The notes under the pieces: generated by a model
Seen by the model: the letters and a program-made list of their open reading frames with translations, nothing else
Databases searched by the model: none
Told to the model about the DNA's origin: nothing
NCBI RefSeq assembly: GCF_007828955.1
Contig: NZ_VIVR01000001.1
Span: 7,378,001-7,442,000, forward strand
Length of the DNA stretch: 64,000 nt
Direction: 5' to 3'
Source of the DNA: Kitasatospora atroaurantiaca
GTDB lineage: Bacteria; Actinomycetota; Actinomycetes; Streptomycetales; Streptomycetaceae
Part shown: positions 35,439-43,098 of the stretch, piece after piece
Numbering within the stretch: the first letter of the stretch is position 1
How the letters are laid out: each line of letters starts with the position of its first letter
Translations under genes and position numbers: made by a program

Positions 35439-35483
35439 GGGGACCTCTCTCTTAGGAATGGATGGAGCTACTGAACGCAGCTC

Positions 35484-35497
35484 TGTTAGCGCTAACA
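35484..35497. promoter_or_regulatory. LacI-type palindrome TGTTAGCGCTAACA before GH62
   Basis: A perfect 14-bp palindrome with central CG, as in LacI-family operators. It is 45 bp upstream of the GH62 start. The same 14-mer recurs at 37138-37151 before the GH10 xylanase. Confidence 0.75.
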
Positions 35498-35547
35498 TTT
35501 CTTGGTGGCCCTGAGCGCCGCGCTGCGATGGTGGCCGGCGGCTCAAC

Positions 35548-37020
35548 TCAACGGAAGGTCCAGTGCTGGTTGGCACCGCCGTTCGCGTCCCAGATCTGGA
35601 CGGGAGTGCCGTTTGCGGTCTGACCGCCGGGGAGCTCGAGCGCTCGGCCGCTTGCGACGTTGGTGAGGGTGTAGGTGCCGTCGCTGTTCTGGGTGGCCTT
35701 CCAGTGCTGGTTGGCGCCGCCGTTGGAGTCCCAGACCTGTATCCGTGTCCCGTTGCCCGTCTGGCCGCCCGGTTCGTCGAGGGCCCGGCCGCTGGCGATG
35801 TTGGTGAGGGTGTAGGTGCCGTCGCCGTTCCGGTCTGCCCGCCATTGCTGGTTGGTGGCGCCGCTGGCGTCCCACACCTGGAGCGGGGTGCCGTTGCCGT
35901 TCTGCCCTGCGGGTTCGTCGAGGACGCGTCCGGCGGCTGTGTCGGTGAGCGTGTAGATGCTGCCGGAGTTGATGCCGCCCTCCGGTGTGCCGCCGCTGGT
36001 GCCGCCGAGTGTGGTGAGGACGGCGTTGTAGGCGGGTTTCTTGTTGCCGTTGTTGTCGAACAGCAGCGGGTTCTCGCCGGTGCGCCAGGAGTCGCTGTCG
36101 CGGATGCCCCACACGGTGATGCCGGTGCAGCGGGCGACGTTGAGGCAGGCCTTGACGGTGTTGGTGTAGGCGCTGGGGGATGCCTGGGCGATGTCGAGTT
36201 CGGTGATCTGGACGTCGACGCCGAGGGCGGCGAAGTTGGACAGGGTGGTCTGGAAGCCGGCCGGCGGGCCGCCGGTGCCGAAGTGGCTCTGGAAGCCGAC
36301 GCAGTCGATGGGCACGCCGCGGGACTTGAAGTCCTTGACCATGGTGTAGACGCCCTGTGTCTTGGCGTCGGTCCAGTTCTCGATGTTGTAGTCGTTGTAG
36401 CAGAGCTTGGCCGAGGAGTCGGTGTTGCGGGCGGTGCGGAAGGCCTCCTCGATGAAGCCGTTGCCCAGGACGTTCTGGAACACCGAGCTGCGGTGTTGGC
36501 CGCTGCCGTCGTCGGCGAAGGCCTCGTTGACCACGTCCCAGGCGTAGATCTTGCCCTTGTAGTGGGTCATCTCCTGGGTGATGTGGTTGTTCATCACACC
36601 GCGCAGGGTGTTGGCGTCGGTGATGGAGCCGACCCAGTTGGGCAGTTGGGAGTGCCAGACGAGGGTGTGGCCGCGCATGCGCCGGCCGTGTGCGGAGGCG
36701 TGGCTGACGATCGAGTCGGCGGCCGCGAAGTTGAACGACCCGCGGGAGGGCTCGATCGCGTCCCACTTCATCTCGTTCTCCGGGGTGATCATGTTGAACT
36801 CCCGGTCGAGGATGGTGGAGTACGTCGAGTCCCCGAGCCTGCCCGCGGCCGCTGCCGTACCGAAGTAGCGGCCGCTGTCGGCCGCCGCCGCGCCGAGCGT
36901 GGTCGCCCCGGCGGCATGGGCCGCGGGGCTCGCGGTGACGGCCGTGACCGAGCTGACGGCCATGCAGGCGGCGGCCGTGAGGGCCTTGCGGAGAAGGGGC
37001 TTCTTGGTGAGCCATGGCAT
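35548..37020 (-). CDS. GH10 endo-1,4-beta-xylanase with C-terminal CBM13
   Basis: A 490-residue secreted xylanase similar in layout to Streptomyces XlnA. Signal peptide about residues 1-38 (KALTAAACMAVSSVTAVTA, then AHAAG). The GH10 barrel spans about 40-335: ITPENEMKWDAIEPSRGSFNF, RGHTLVWHSQLPNW, AWDVVNEAFADDG (acid/base Glu), VGFQSHFG, VQITELDIAQ (nucleophile Glu) and GITVWGIRDSDSWR. The linker SGGTPEGGINSG leads to a CBM13 (about 355-490) with three repeats (NQQWRA, NQHWKA, NQHWTF). It cleaves xylan backbones. GAGGAG lies before ATG 37020. Unlike the GH10 copy at 30125-30996, this one is intact. Confidence 0.95.
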   Translation of the reverse strand: MPWLTKKPLLRKALTAAACMAVSSVTAVTASPAAHAAGATTLGAAAADSGRYFGTAAAAGRLGDSTYSTILDREFNMITPENEMKWDAIEPSRGSFNFAAADSIVSHASAHGRRMRGHTLVWHSQLPNWVGSITDANTLRGVMNNHITQEMTHYKGKIYAWDVVNEAFADDGSGQHRSSVFQNVLGNGFIEEAFRTARNTDSSAKLCYNDYNIENWTDAKTQGVYTMVKDFKSRGVPIDCVGFQSHFGTGGPPAGFQTTLSNFAALGVDVQITELDIAQASPSAYTNTVKACLNVARCTGITVWGIRDSDSWRTGENPLLFDNNGNKKPAYNAVLTTLGGTSGGTPEGGINSGSIYTLTDTAAGRVLDEPAGQNGNGTPLQVWDASGATNQQWRADRNGDGTYTLTNIASGRALDEPGGQTGNGTRIQVWDSNGGANQHWKATQNSDGTYTLTNVASGRALELPGGQTANGTPVQIWDANGGANQHWTFR

Positions 37021-37136
37021 GACGGATCGTTCTCCTCGTGGGTGGGGGATGCCCTTCGCTGTGCTGTCGGATGACGCGCTGCTCACGCCACTGGACGGTT
37101 CGACCGATGGGGGATCGGCCTGGCTGTCCGTACCGT

Positions 37137-37152
37137 CTGTTAGCGCTAACAG
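37137..37152. promoter_or_regulatory. LacI-type palindrome CTGTTAGCGCTAACAG before GH10 xylanase
   Basis: A perfect 16-bp palindrome 117 bp upstream of the GH10 start and 13 bp past the GH11 stop. Shares its inner 14 bases with the site before GH62. Confidence 0.75.
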
Positions 37153-37164
37153 TTCAGAGCTGGG

Positions 37165-38139
37165 TCAACTCGTGCTGCAGGAGACCGTCGGCCAGGTGGT
37201 GCTGCCGTTCTTCATGACGGTCATGCCCCAGTTGTTGCCCGAGCCGTTGGGGGTGGCGACGAGGGTCTGGGCGTCGGGGTAGGACGTGTTGACGTTCCAG
37301 GTCGAGCCGATCTTCTCCGGGGAGGGGATCTTCACGGTCACCTTCCAGGAGTTCGATCCGGCGACCGAGACGTTCAGGTTGTAGCGGTCGCTCCACGAGG
37401 CGCCGGCGGAGAGCGTTGCGGTGCAGCCGCCGCCGGTGCCGCCGCCGGTGGAGGAGCCCAGCGTGATGTTCGAGCTGCCGCTGCTCTGGTAGCCCTCGGT
37501 GGCCAGGATCTCGTAGTTCATGGTGCCGAGGTTCATGCCGTACCTGGCCCACGCGTCGAAGTGGTTCCCGACGGTGATGGTGCCGCCGGTCCGCTTGGTC
37601 TGGCGGACGCTCCAGTACTGGTTGAAGGTCTTGATGCCCTCGATGGAGGGGGCGTTGTAGCGCGTCGTCTCGTAGATGTCGTAGGTGCCGCCGTCACTGG
37701 TGACGGTGCCCTTGTACGTGCCGGTGGGCTTGTAGGAGCCGTAGTTCTCGACGATGTAGTACTCGACGAGCGGGTTGGTGCTCCAGCCGTAGAGCGACAG
37801 ATAGGCGTTGCCGTTGGTGCTCCACGTGCCCGAGTAGGTCACCGGGTTGCGCGATCCGGTGCTCCAGCCCTTGCCGGCGACGAAGTTGCCGGCATTGGTC
37901 CAGGAGGTGCCGTAGTTGCCGCCGCCGTTCAGGGACATCGAGGCCGCACCGCTGCCCTCGGTCCAGAACGAGTAGAAGTACCCGCCGTCGGTACCGGTCT
38001 GGTTCGTGGCGATGGTCGCGGCGTCGGTGGTGCCGGGCAAGATCAGGACGGCCGCCAGGGCCGGCGCGAGGACGCGCGCCTTGCCGGCGATCCGCCGGAC
38101 GCGGCTGGTCCTGCGGCTCTTGGGGTGGGGGGAGTTCAC
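37165..38139 (-). CDS. GH11 endo-1,4-beta-xylanase with C-terminal CBM2-type module
   Basis: A 324-residue secreted xylanase resembling Streptomyces XlnB. The N terminus is basic, with a hydrophobic export segment (ARVLAPALAAVLILPG) ending near TDAATIATNQTG. The jelly-roll domain (about 45-235) has GGGNYGTSWTNAGNFVAGKGW, LVEYYIVENYGSY (nucleophile Glu) and YEILATEGYQSSGSS (acid/base Glu). A Gly-rich linker (GSSTGGGTGGG) joins a ~88-residue binding module with two Cys (CTATLSAGASW...TVSC). Start is GTG 38139 with AGGA 13 bases upstream; ATG 38190 is the in-frame alternative. Imperfect GAAANTTTC-like sites lie upstream. Confidence 0.93.
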   Translation of the reverse strand: MNSPHPKSRRTSRVRRIAGKARVLAPALAAVLILPGTTDAATIATNQTGTDGGYFYSFWTEGSGAASMSLNGGGNYGTSWTNAGNFVAGKGWSTGSRNPVTYSGTWSTNGNAYLSLYGWSTNPLVEYYIVENYGSYKPTGTYKGTVTSDGGTYDIYETTRYNAPSIEGIKTFNQYWSVRQTKRTGGTITVGNHFDAWARYGMNLGTMNYEILATEGYQSSGSSNITLGSSTGGGTGGGCTATLSAGASWSDRYNLNVSVAGSNSWKVTVKIPSPEKIGSTWNVNTSYPDAQTLVATPNGSGNNWGMTVMKNGSTTWPTVSCSTS

Positions 38140-38535
38140 GAGATTGATCCGTCCTGCCGATGGGTGGGGGTGGGTGCAGCCCCGCGCCACCGGTGACCGT
38201 GCGGGTGGTCGGCCGGACGGGTGTCGCGCGGCGGTGCACGAATCGACTTGTCATCAACCTCGCTGCGTCCACAGCAGGTTGGCGAATGCGACCCGGATCC
38301 AGGGCCGCTCGGACTTGTCGACGGCGCCAGTGTTGGCCCGGTCCCGACAGGCTGTCAACACTTTCGACCGGGTTACCGATAGATTCGCAGGTCATCGAGC
38401 TCGCCCCCGCTCAGGAAGGCGCTGGTCAGGTGGCTGACGCCCGATGCAAACCCAAGATCCCGGCTGGCACTTCGTCAAAAGTCTGAAACTTACAACCAGT
38501 AACCCGTCGAAAGTTTTGCCGCCGCAGCGGCCGTC
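38140..38535. other. GH11 upstream region with degenerate GAAANTTTC-like sites
   Basis: No gene in this 396-bp gap. GAAACTTAC (38485-38493) and GAAAGTTTT (38509-38517) each differ by one base from GAAANTTTC, and an ACTTTCGACC half-site lies near 38360. They could control the GH11 gene, but lie far (over 200 bp) from its start. Confidence 0.45.
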
Positions 38536-39768
38536 TCATCCCTCGGTGCCGGCCAGCGCATCGGTGAAGCGGTTACCGAACTTCCCGGCCGGGTCCAGTG
38601 CCCGACGCAGGGCCAGGAAGTCCGGCAACCGTTCGTAGCTGCTCGCGGCCTGCCCCGAGAGCGTCAGCTTCCCCCAGTGGGGACGGCCGCCCAGGGGCAG
38701 CAGGGCCCGTTCCACCGTGGCGAGCACCGGGGCGACCGCGGCGAGGTCGGGCTTCCAGGTGAAGTGGAACGCCAGGGATGCGCGGCCGTAGGACGGGCTC
38801 AGCCACAGTTCGTCCGCGGCGACCGTGCGCACCTCGGAGATGTGCAGTACGGGTGCCAACTGTGCCCCGAGCGCGCGCAGTTCCGCTACAGCCGCCGAGG
38901 CCGCCGCGCGGGGGAGCAGGAACTCGGACTGGAGCTCCGCGCCGCTGCTGGGGGTGAACTCGGGGCGGAAGTGCGGCAGCCGCTCGTACCAGGGGCCCGG
39001 AACTCCCAGCTGCGGCGTGCAGTTGACGGTGGGCATGCCCGGTACCGGGTGCTCCGGGCCGTCGGCCGGCCGCGCGCCGGGGACGGCCGCGGTCGGGCCG
39101 TCGCCGACCTGCTTGACCCAGACCCGGCCCGTGCCCGACCCCCAGTCGGTGAACATGCTGACGCTGTAGCCGGCGGCATGGATCTCGTCCAGGTGGGCCG
39201 GGTAGTCGGCGAGCGCGAGGCCGACATGGACGTACTGCCGTACGTCGAAGGCGGGGACCACGTCCAGGGTGAGCGCGGTGACGATGCCGAGGCCACCCAG
39301 GTGCACCACCGCACCCGGGTGGGTGACCGTGCTCAACTCGCCGTCGGCGCCGACGACGTCCAGCGAGCGAACGGCGGCCGAGAGCGACCGGAGGCCGTCG
39401 CCCGAGCCGTGCGTGCCGGTCGCGGTGGCGCCGGCGACGGAGATGTGCGGCAGTGAGGCCAGATTCTCCAGCGCCAGGCCCGCCGCCTGGAGGGCGACCG
39501 CCAGCTCCGCGTAGCGGGTGGCGGCGGAGACGGTGACCGTTCGGGCGTCCGGAGCGATGTCGATCCGGGTGGGCAGGCCGTCCAGGAGAACCAGGTCGCC
39601 CTTGGTGTCGCCGACCGTGCTGAAGGAGTGGCCGCTGCCCAGGGCCCGGACGCGGTCGCTGCGGCGGACCAGCTCCTGCAACTCGTCCACGGCGCGGGGT
39701 CGGTGGACGGCTCGCGCGCCGAAGGCGAGGCTGCCCGCCCAGTTGGTCAACGGGCCGGTGGTCGTCAT
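38536..39768 (-). CDS. aldO: FAD-dependent alditol oxidase (xylitol/sorbitol oxidase)
   Basis: A 410-residue flavoprotein of the VAO/PCMH family close to Streptomyces AldO in length and pattern. RVRALGSGHSFSTVGDTKG contains the His that carries covalent FAD in AldO. SLPHISVAGATATGTHGSG and GLGIVTALTLDVVP complete the FAD domain; the C terminus (LRRALDPAGKFGNRF) is typical of the sugar-lactone/alditol oxidase group. It oxidises terminal alcohols of alditols to aldoses with O2, giving H2O2. It sits between the xylanase genes and the bxl-like operon, with a GAAAGTTTC box 98 bp upstream, which links it to xylan use. L-gulono-1,4-lactone oxidase-like activity is the alternative. Confidence 0.88.
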   Translation of the reverse strand: MTTTGPLTNWAGSLAFGARAVHRPRAVDELQELVRRSDRVRALGSGHSFSTVGDTKGDLVLLDGLPTRIDIAPDARTVTVSAATRYAELAVALQAAGLALENLASLPHISVAGATATGTHGSGDGLRSLSAAVRSLDVVGADGELSTVTHPGAVVHLGGLGIVTALTLDVVPAFDVRQYVHVGLALADYPAHLDEIHAAGYSVSMFTDWGSGTGRVWVKQVGDGPTAAVPGARPADGPEHPVPGMPTVNCTPQLGVPGPWYERLPHFRPEFTPSSGAELQSEFLLPRAAASAAVAELRALGAQLAPVLHISEVRTVAADELWLSPSYGRASLAFHFTWKPDLAAVAPVLATVERALLPLGGRPHWGKLTLSGQAASSYERLPDFLALRRALDPAGKFGNRFTDALAGTEG

Positions 39769-39865
39769 CGGTTCACGCCCGGGGTTTGGGGGAGGCCCTA
39801 TTCATCATGCCGAGCAACAAATTAGTGTTCCGAGGTCGGCGCGACAAGGGGCGAGTCGACTGGTC

Positions 39866-39874
39866 GAAAGTTTC
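39866..39874. promoter_or_regulatory. GAAAGTTTC box upstream of aldO
   Basis: TCGAAAGTTTCGG in the 261-bp gap between the divergent alditol oxidase and bxlE-like genes, 98 bp before aldO. Confidence 0.65.
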
Positions 39875-40008
39875 GGGAGCGCGGCGGTGGGATGCATCCT
39901 TGAGCGCACTGTGGCGGATCACGCTTCCGTAACCCTCGGCGCCAGGGGTTGACCCGCAACATGCCTGCAACCTAGCGTCCGGCCATCAGGGATTTCGACA
40001 GTCAGATC

Positions 40009-40017
40009 GAAACTTTC
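40009..40017. promoter_or_regulatory. GAAACTTTC box upstream of bxlE
   Basis: TCGAAACTTTCAGG ends 12 bp before the bxlE start codon, partly overlapping its ribosome site AGGGGAG. Together with the box at 39866 it makes a divergently controlled pair. Confidence 0.7.
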
Positions 40018-40029
40018 AGGGGAGTTCTG

Positions 40030-41325
40030 ATGAAGAGACGCTCTTTCGCTGTTGCGCTCGGCTTGACCGTGGCCATGGTGGGGATGACCGCCTGCAGCAG
40101 CAGCGGCTCCTCCTCCGCCAGCGGGGACTCCGGCACGATCCACGTGCTGGTCTACGGGGACGCCAGCAACAAGGTCGAGAAGCAGCTGGTCGAGACCTTC
40201 AACAAGACCTCGAAGGTCAAGGCCGTCCTGGACACCATTCCCGGCGCGGACTACCAGGCCAAGCTCAACACCATCATCAACACCCCCCAGGCGCCGGACG
40301 TCTTCTTCAACTGGGGTGGCGGCAGCATCCAGCCCTACGTGAAGTCCGACCTGCTGCTCCCGCTGGACGACATGATCGCCGCGGACCCGGGGCTGAAGAG
40401 CAACTTCCTGCCCTCGGTGTTCAACACCGCGGTGATCGACGGCAAGTCCTACGGCATCCCGATGCGCGGCACCCAGCCCGTACTGCTGTTCGACAACAAG
40501 AAGGTGCTGGCCGCCGCCGGCCTGAGCGTCCCGAAGACCTGGGACGACCTGCTGGGCGCCGTCCAGGTGCTCAAGGCCAAGGGCATCACCCCGTTCGCCC
40601 TCGGCGGCGGCGACCAGTGGCCGACCCTGATGTGGTACGAGTACGTCTTCGACCGCGTGGCGGGCCCCGAGCTGTTCCGGAAGGCGCTGGCCGGCGACAA
40701 GAGCGCCTGGGAGAGCGCGGACGCCAAGAAGGCCCTGGGCATGCTCAAGCAACTGGTCGACGCCGGCGCGTTCGGCTCGAACTTCGACTCCGTCAAGTTC
40801 ACCGACGGCGGTTCCCCGGCCCTGCTGGCCAAGGGCAAGGCGGCCTTCGAGCTGATGGGCTCCTGGGAGTACGCCACCCAGCAGGACGCCAGTCCCGACT
40901 TCGCCAAGAGCGACCTCGGGTACAGCAACTTCCCCGGCATCGCGGGCGGCAAGGGCGACCCGGCCGACGTGGTCGGCAACACCAACAACTTCTACTCGGT
41001 GCTCAAGAAGACCAAGCACCCCGATGCGGCGGCCGCCTTCCTGAAGCTCATGTACTCCGACGAGTTCGTGAAGGCGCAACTGGCGATCGGCAACCTGCCG
41101 ACCACCACCAACACCGAGCAGTTCCTCGGCACCGCGGCCAACCCCGACTACTCGAAGTACCAGTACAACCTGGTCAAGGCCGCCCCGTCGTTCCAGCTGT
41201 CCTGGGACCAGGCGTACCCGCCGGCCGCCAACACGCCGATCCACACCGCCGTCCAGCAGTTCTTCAACGGCAAGCTCGACGTGGACGGCTTCATCAAGGC
41301 CATGCAGGCCCTGCCCGCCTCCTGA
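40030..41325 (+). CDS. bxlE: Xylobiose-type ABC transporter substrate-binding lipoprotein (BxlE-like)
   Basis: A 431-residue family-1 sugar-binding protein. The lipoprotein signal reads RSFAVALGLTVAMVGMTACSSSG (lipobox Cys at 22). TIHVLVYGDASNKVEKQLVETFNK starts the mature domain; GIPMRGTQPVLLFDNKKVLAAAGLSVPKTWDDL is the conserved core of SBP_bac_1 proteins. It delivers an oligosaccharide to the two permeases encoded next. It begins a four-gene operon ending in a GH3 beta-xylosidase, the order of Streptomyces bxlEFGA, so xylobiose is the likely ligand (inferred). Ribosome site AGGGGAG before ATG. The ATPase is probably the shared MsiK, not encoded here. Confidence 0.9.
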   Translation: MKRRSFAVALGLTVAMVGMTACSSSGSSSASGDSGTIHVLVYGDASNKVEKQLVETFNKTSKVKAVLDTIPGADYQAKLNTIINTPQAPDVFFNWGGGSIQPYVKSDLLLPLDDMIAADPGLKSNFLPSVFNTAVIDGKSYGIPMRGTQPVLLFDNKKVLAAAGLSVPKTWDDLLGAVQVLKAKGITPFALGGGDQWPTLMWYEYVFDRVAGPELFRKALAGDKSAWESADAKKALGMLKQLVDAGAFGSNFDSVKFTDGGSPALLAKGKAAFELMGSWEYATQQDASPDFAKSDLGYSNFPGIAGGKGDPADVVGNTNNFYSVLKKTKHPDAAAAFLKLMYSDEFVKAQLAIGNLPTTTNTEQFLGTAANPDYSKYQYNLVKAAPSFQLSWDQAYPPAANTPIHTAVQQFFNGKLDVDGFIKAMQALPAS

Positions 41326-41336
41326 GACGAATCGCC

Positions 41337-42272
41337 ATGAATGCTTCCTCCTTCGTGTCCGAGTACGGCCACCGCCTGCGGGCGGGGGGCCGGACCGGCG
41401 TCGGGGTGACCCGCCCGGGCCTTGCCTGGGCAGTGCCCGCGACCGTGTTCTTCCTGATGTTCGCGTTTCTGCCGCTGGTGCTGGTGGCGGTGCTCTCCTT
41501 CACCAGCTGGAACGGCGTCGACGCCCCCCGGTTCAACGGCCTCGCCAACTGGACCAAGCTGCTGCACGACCCGGTGATGACGCAGAGCGTCTGGCTGACC
41601 CTGGTGCTGACCGTGGCCGGCGTGGTCGTGCAGACCCCGGTGAGCATCCTGCTGGGTGTGTGGGCGGCCGGTCGCCAGCGCAACCGCGCCGTGCTGTCCG
41701 CGATCTTCTTCATCCCGCTGCTGCTGTCCGCGACCGCGATCTCGGTGGTCTGGCGCGCCATCCTCGACCCCAACTTCGGCGTGCCCTCCCAGCTGGAGTG
41801 GCTGTTCGGTGACGGCAACCTGATGGGCAGTCAGAGCAGCGCCGTCGGGGTGCTGACCTTCGTCGGCCTGTGGCAGTGGACGCCCATGCACGCCCTGCTC
41901 TACCAGGGCGGCGCCCGGGCCATCCCGCAGGTGCTCTACCAGGCCGCGTCGATCGACGGCGCGGGCAAGGTGCGGCAGTTCTTCCACATCACCCTGCCGC
42001 AGCTGCGCAACACCATGATCACCTCGGTCATCCTGATGCTGGTCGGCGGCCTCACCACCTTCGACACCGTCCTCATCCTCACCCAGGGCGGCCCCGGCAC
42101 CGACACCACCAACAGTGCCTTCTACATGTACCAACAGGCCTTCAAGAGCTTCGACTTCGGCGCGGGCTCGGCCATCGCCCTGGTCCTCGTGGTGGTCGCC
42201 ACCCTGATCTCGCTCGCCGTCGTGCGCCTGTCCGGCTACGACAAGATGCGCAGCACCACGGAGGGACTGTGA
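41337..42272 (+). CDS. bxlF: Sugar ABC transporter permease (BxlF-like, MalF type)
   Basis: A 311-residue permease with six hydrophobic segments. The EAA loop typical of MalF-type proteins is YQAASIDGAGKVRQFFHITLPQLRNTM; TLPQL and the QGGPGTDTTNSAFYMYQQAF end are family features. It starts 11 bp after the bxlE stop and its TGA overlaps the next ATG (TGATG), so the operon is translationally coupled. It forms the channel with the next gene product. Confidence 0.92.
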   Translation: MNASSFVSEYGHRLRAGGRTGVGVTRPGLAWAVPATVFFLMFAFLPLVLVAVLSFTSWNGVDAPRFNGLANWTKLLHDPVMTQSVWLTLVLTVAGVVVQTPVSILLGVWAAGRQRNRAVLSAIFFIPLLLSATAISVVWRAILDPNFGVPSQLEWLFGDGNLMGSQSSAVGVLTFVGLWQWTPMHALLYQGGARAIPQVLYQAASIDGAGKVRQFFHITLPQLRNTMITSVILMLVGGLTTFDTVLILTQGGPGTDTTNSAFYMYQQAFKSFDFGAGSAIALVLVVVATLISLAVVRLSGYDKMRSTTEGL

Positions 42273-43090
42273 TGCGACGGCGTCCCAACCACCTCGCCGG
42301 GCTCGGCTCGCTGGTCTGGCTGGCCCTGGTCGGCTTCCCGCTGTACGTCCTGCTGATCTCGACGTTCCGGACCCGGTCCAACTACTCCTCTCAGGGGCCG
42401 CTCACCTTCCCCTCGCAGCTGACCCTGCAGAACTACCTGGACGACTTCTCCAACGGTTTCGGCCAGGACTTCCTGAACACGCTCCTCGTCACCGTGAGCG
42501 TGGTCGCGATCGTGCTGCTCGTCGTGCCACCGCTCGCCTACGCGATCGTGCGCGCCCGGGGCAGGACCATCGGCACGGTGTTCCGGATGTTCCTGCTGGG
42601 GCTGGCGATTCCGGCGCAGGCCGTGATCGTGCCGATGTTCTACGTCATCAGCAAGGCCGGCCTCTACGACAACCTGCTCGGCGTCATCCTGCCCACCGCG
42701 GCGTTCTGCCTGCCGGTGTGCACGCTGGTCCTCACCGGCGCCATGCGCGACATCACCGGCGAGCTCTACGAGGCCATGGCCATGGACGGCGCCACCCCGT
42801 GGCGGGTGTTCTGGCAGCTGGTGCTGCCGCTGTCCAAGGGCGGCCTGTCGTCCGTCGTGGTCTTCGCCGCGCTGCAGGCGTGGAACGGCTTCCTGTTCCC
42901 GCTGATCCTCACCCAGTCGGAGAGCACCAAGGTCATCACCCTCGGCCTGTACAACTTCCAGACCGAGCACGGCGTCGACGTGCCCGGCCTGCTCAGCGCC
43001 GTCGTGCTGTCGATGCTCCCCATCTTCATCGTCTACCTGTTCGCCCGACGTGCCCTGGTCCAGGGCCTCATGGGCGTCGGAGGAAAGTGA
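42272..43090 (+). CDS. bxlG: Sugar ABC transporter permease (BxlG-like, MalG type)
   Basis: A 272-residue permease with six hydrophobic segments. The EAA motif is ELYEAMAMDGATPWRVFWQLVLPLSKGGL, followed by QAWNGFLFPLILTQSES, typical of MalG-type subunits. The ATG shares a base with the bxlF stop. The C terminus (RRALVQGLMGVGGK) is characteristic of this group. Partner of the preceding permease. Confidence 0.92.
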   Translation: MRRRPNHLAGLGSLVWLALVGFPLYVLLISTFRTRSNYSSQGPLTFPSQLTLQNYLDDFSNGFGQDFLNTLLVTVSVVAIVLLVVPPLAYAIVRARGRTIGTVFRMFLLGLAIPAQAVIVPMFYVISKAGLYDNLLGVILPTAAFCLPVCTLVLTGAMRDITGELYEAMAMDGATPWRVFWQLVLPLSKGGLSSVVVFAALQAWNGFLFPLILTQSESTKVITLGLYNFQTEHGVDVPGLLSAVVLSMLPIFIVYLFARRALVQGLMGVGGK

Positions 43091-43098
43091 CCGGCAAC

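Noticed and set aside
34026..35474. 482-residue plus-strand frame over GH62
   Set aside because: Shadow of the GH62 gene; Val/Ala/Arg-rich with no domain pattern.
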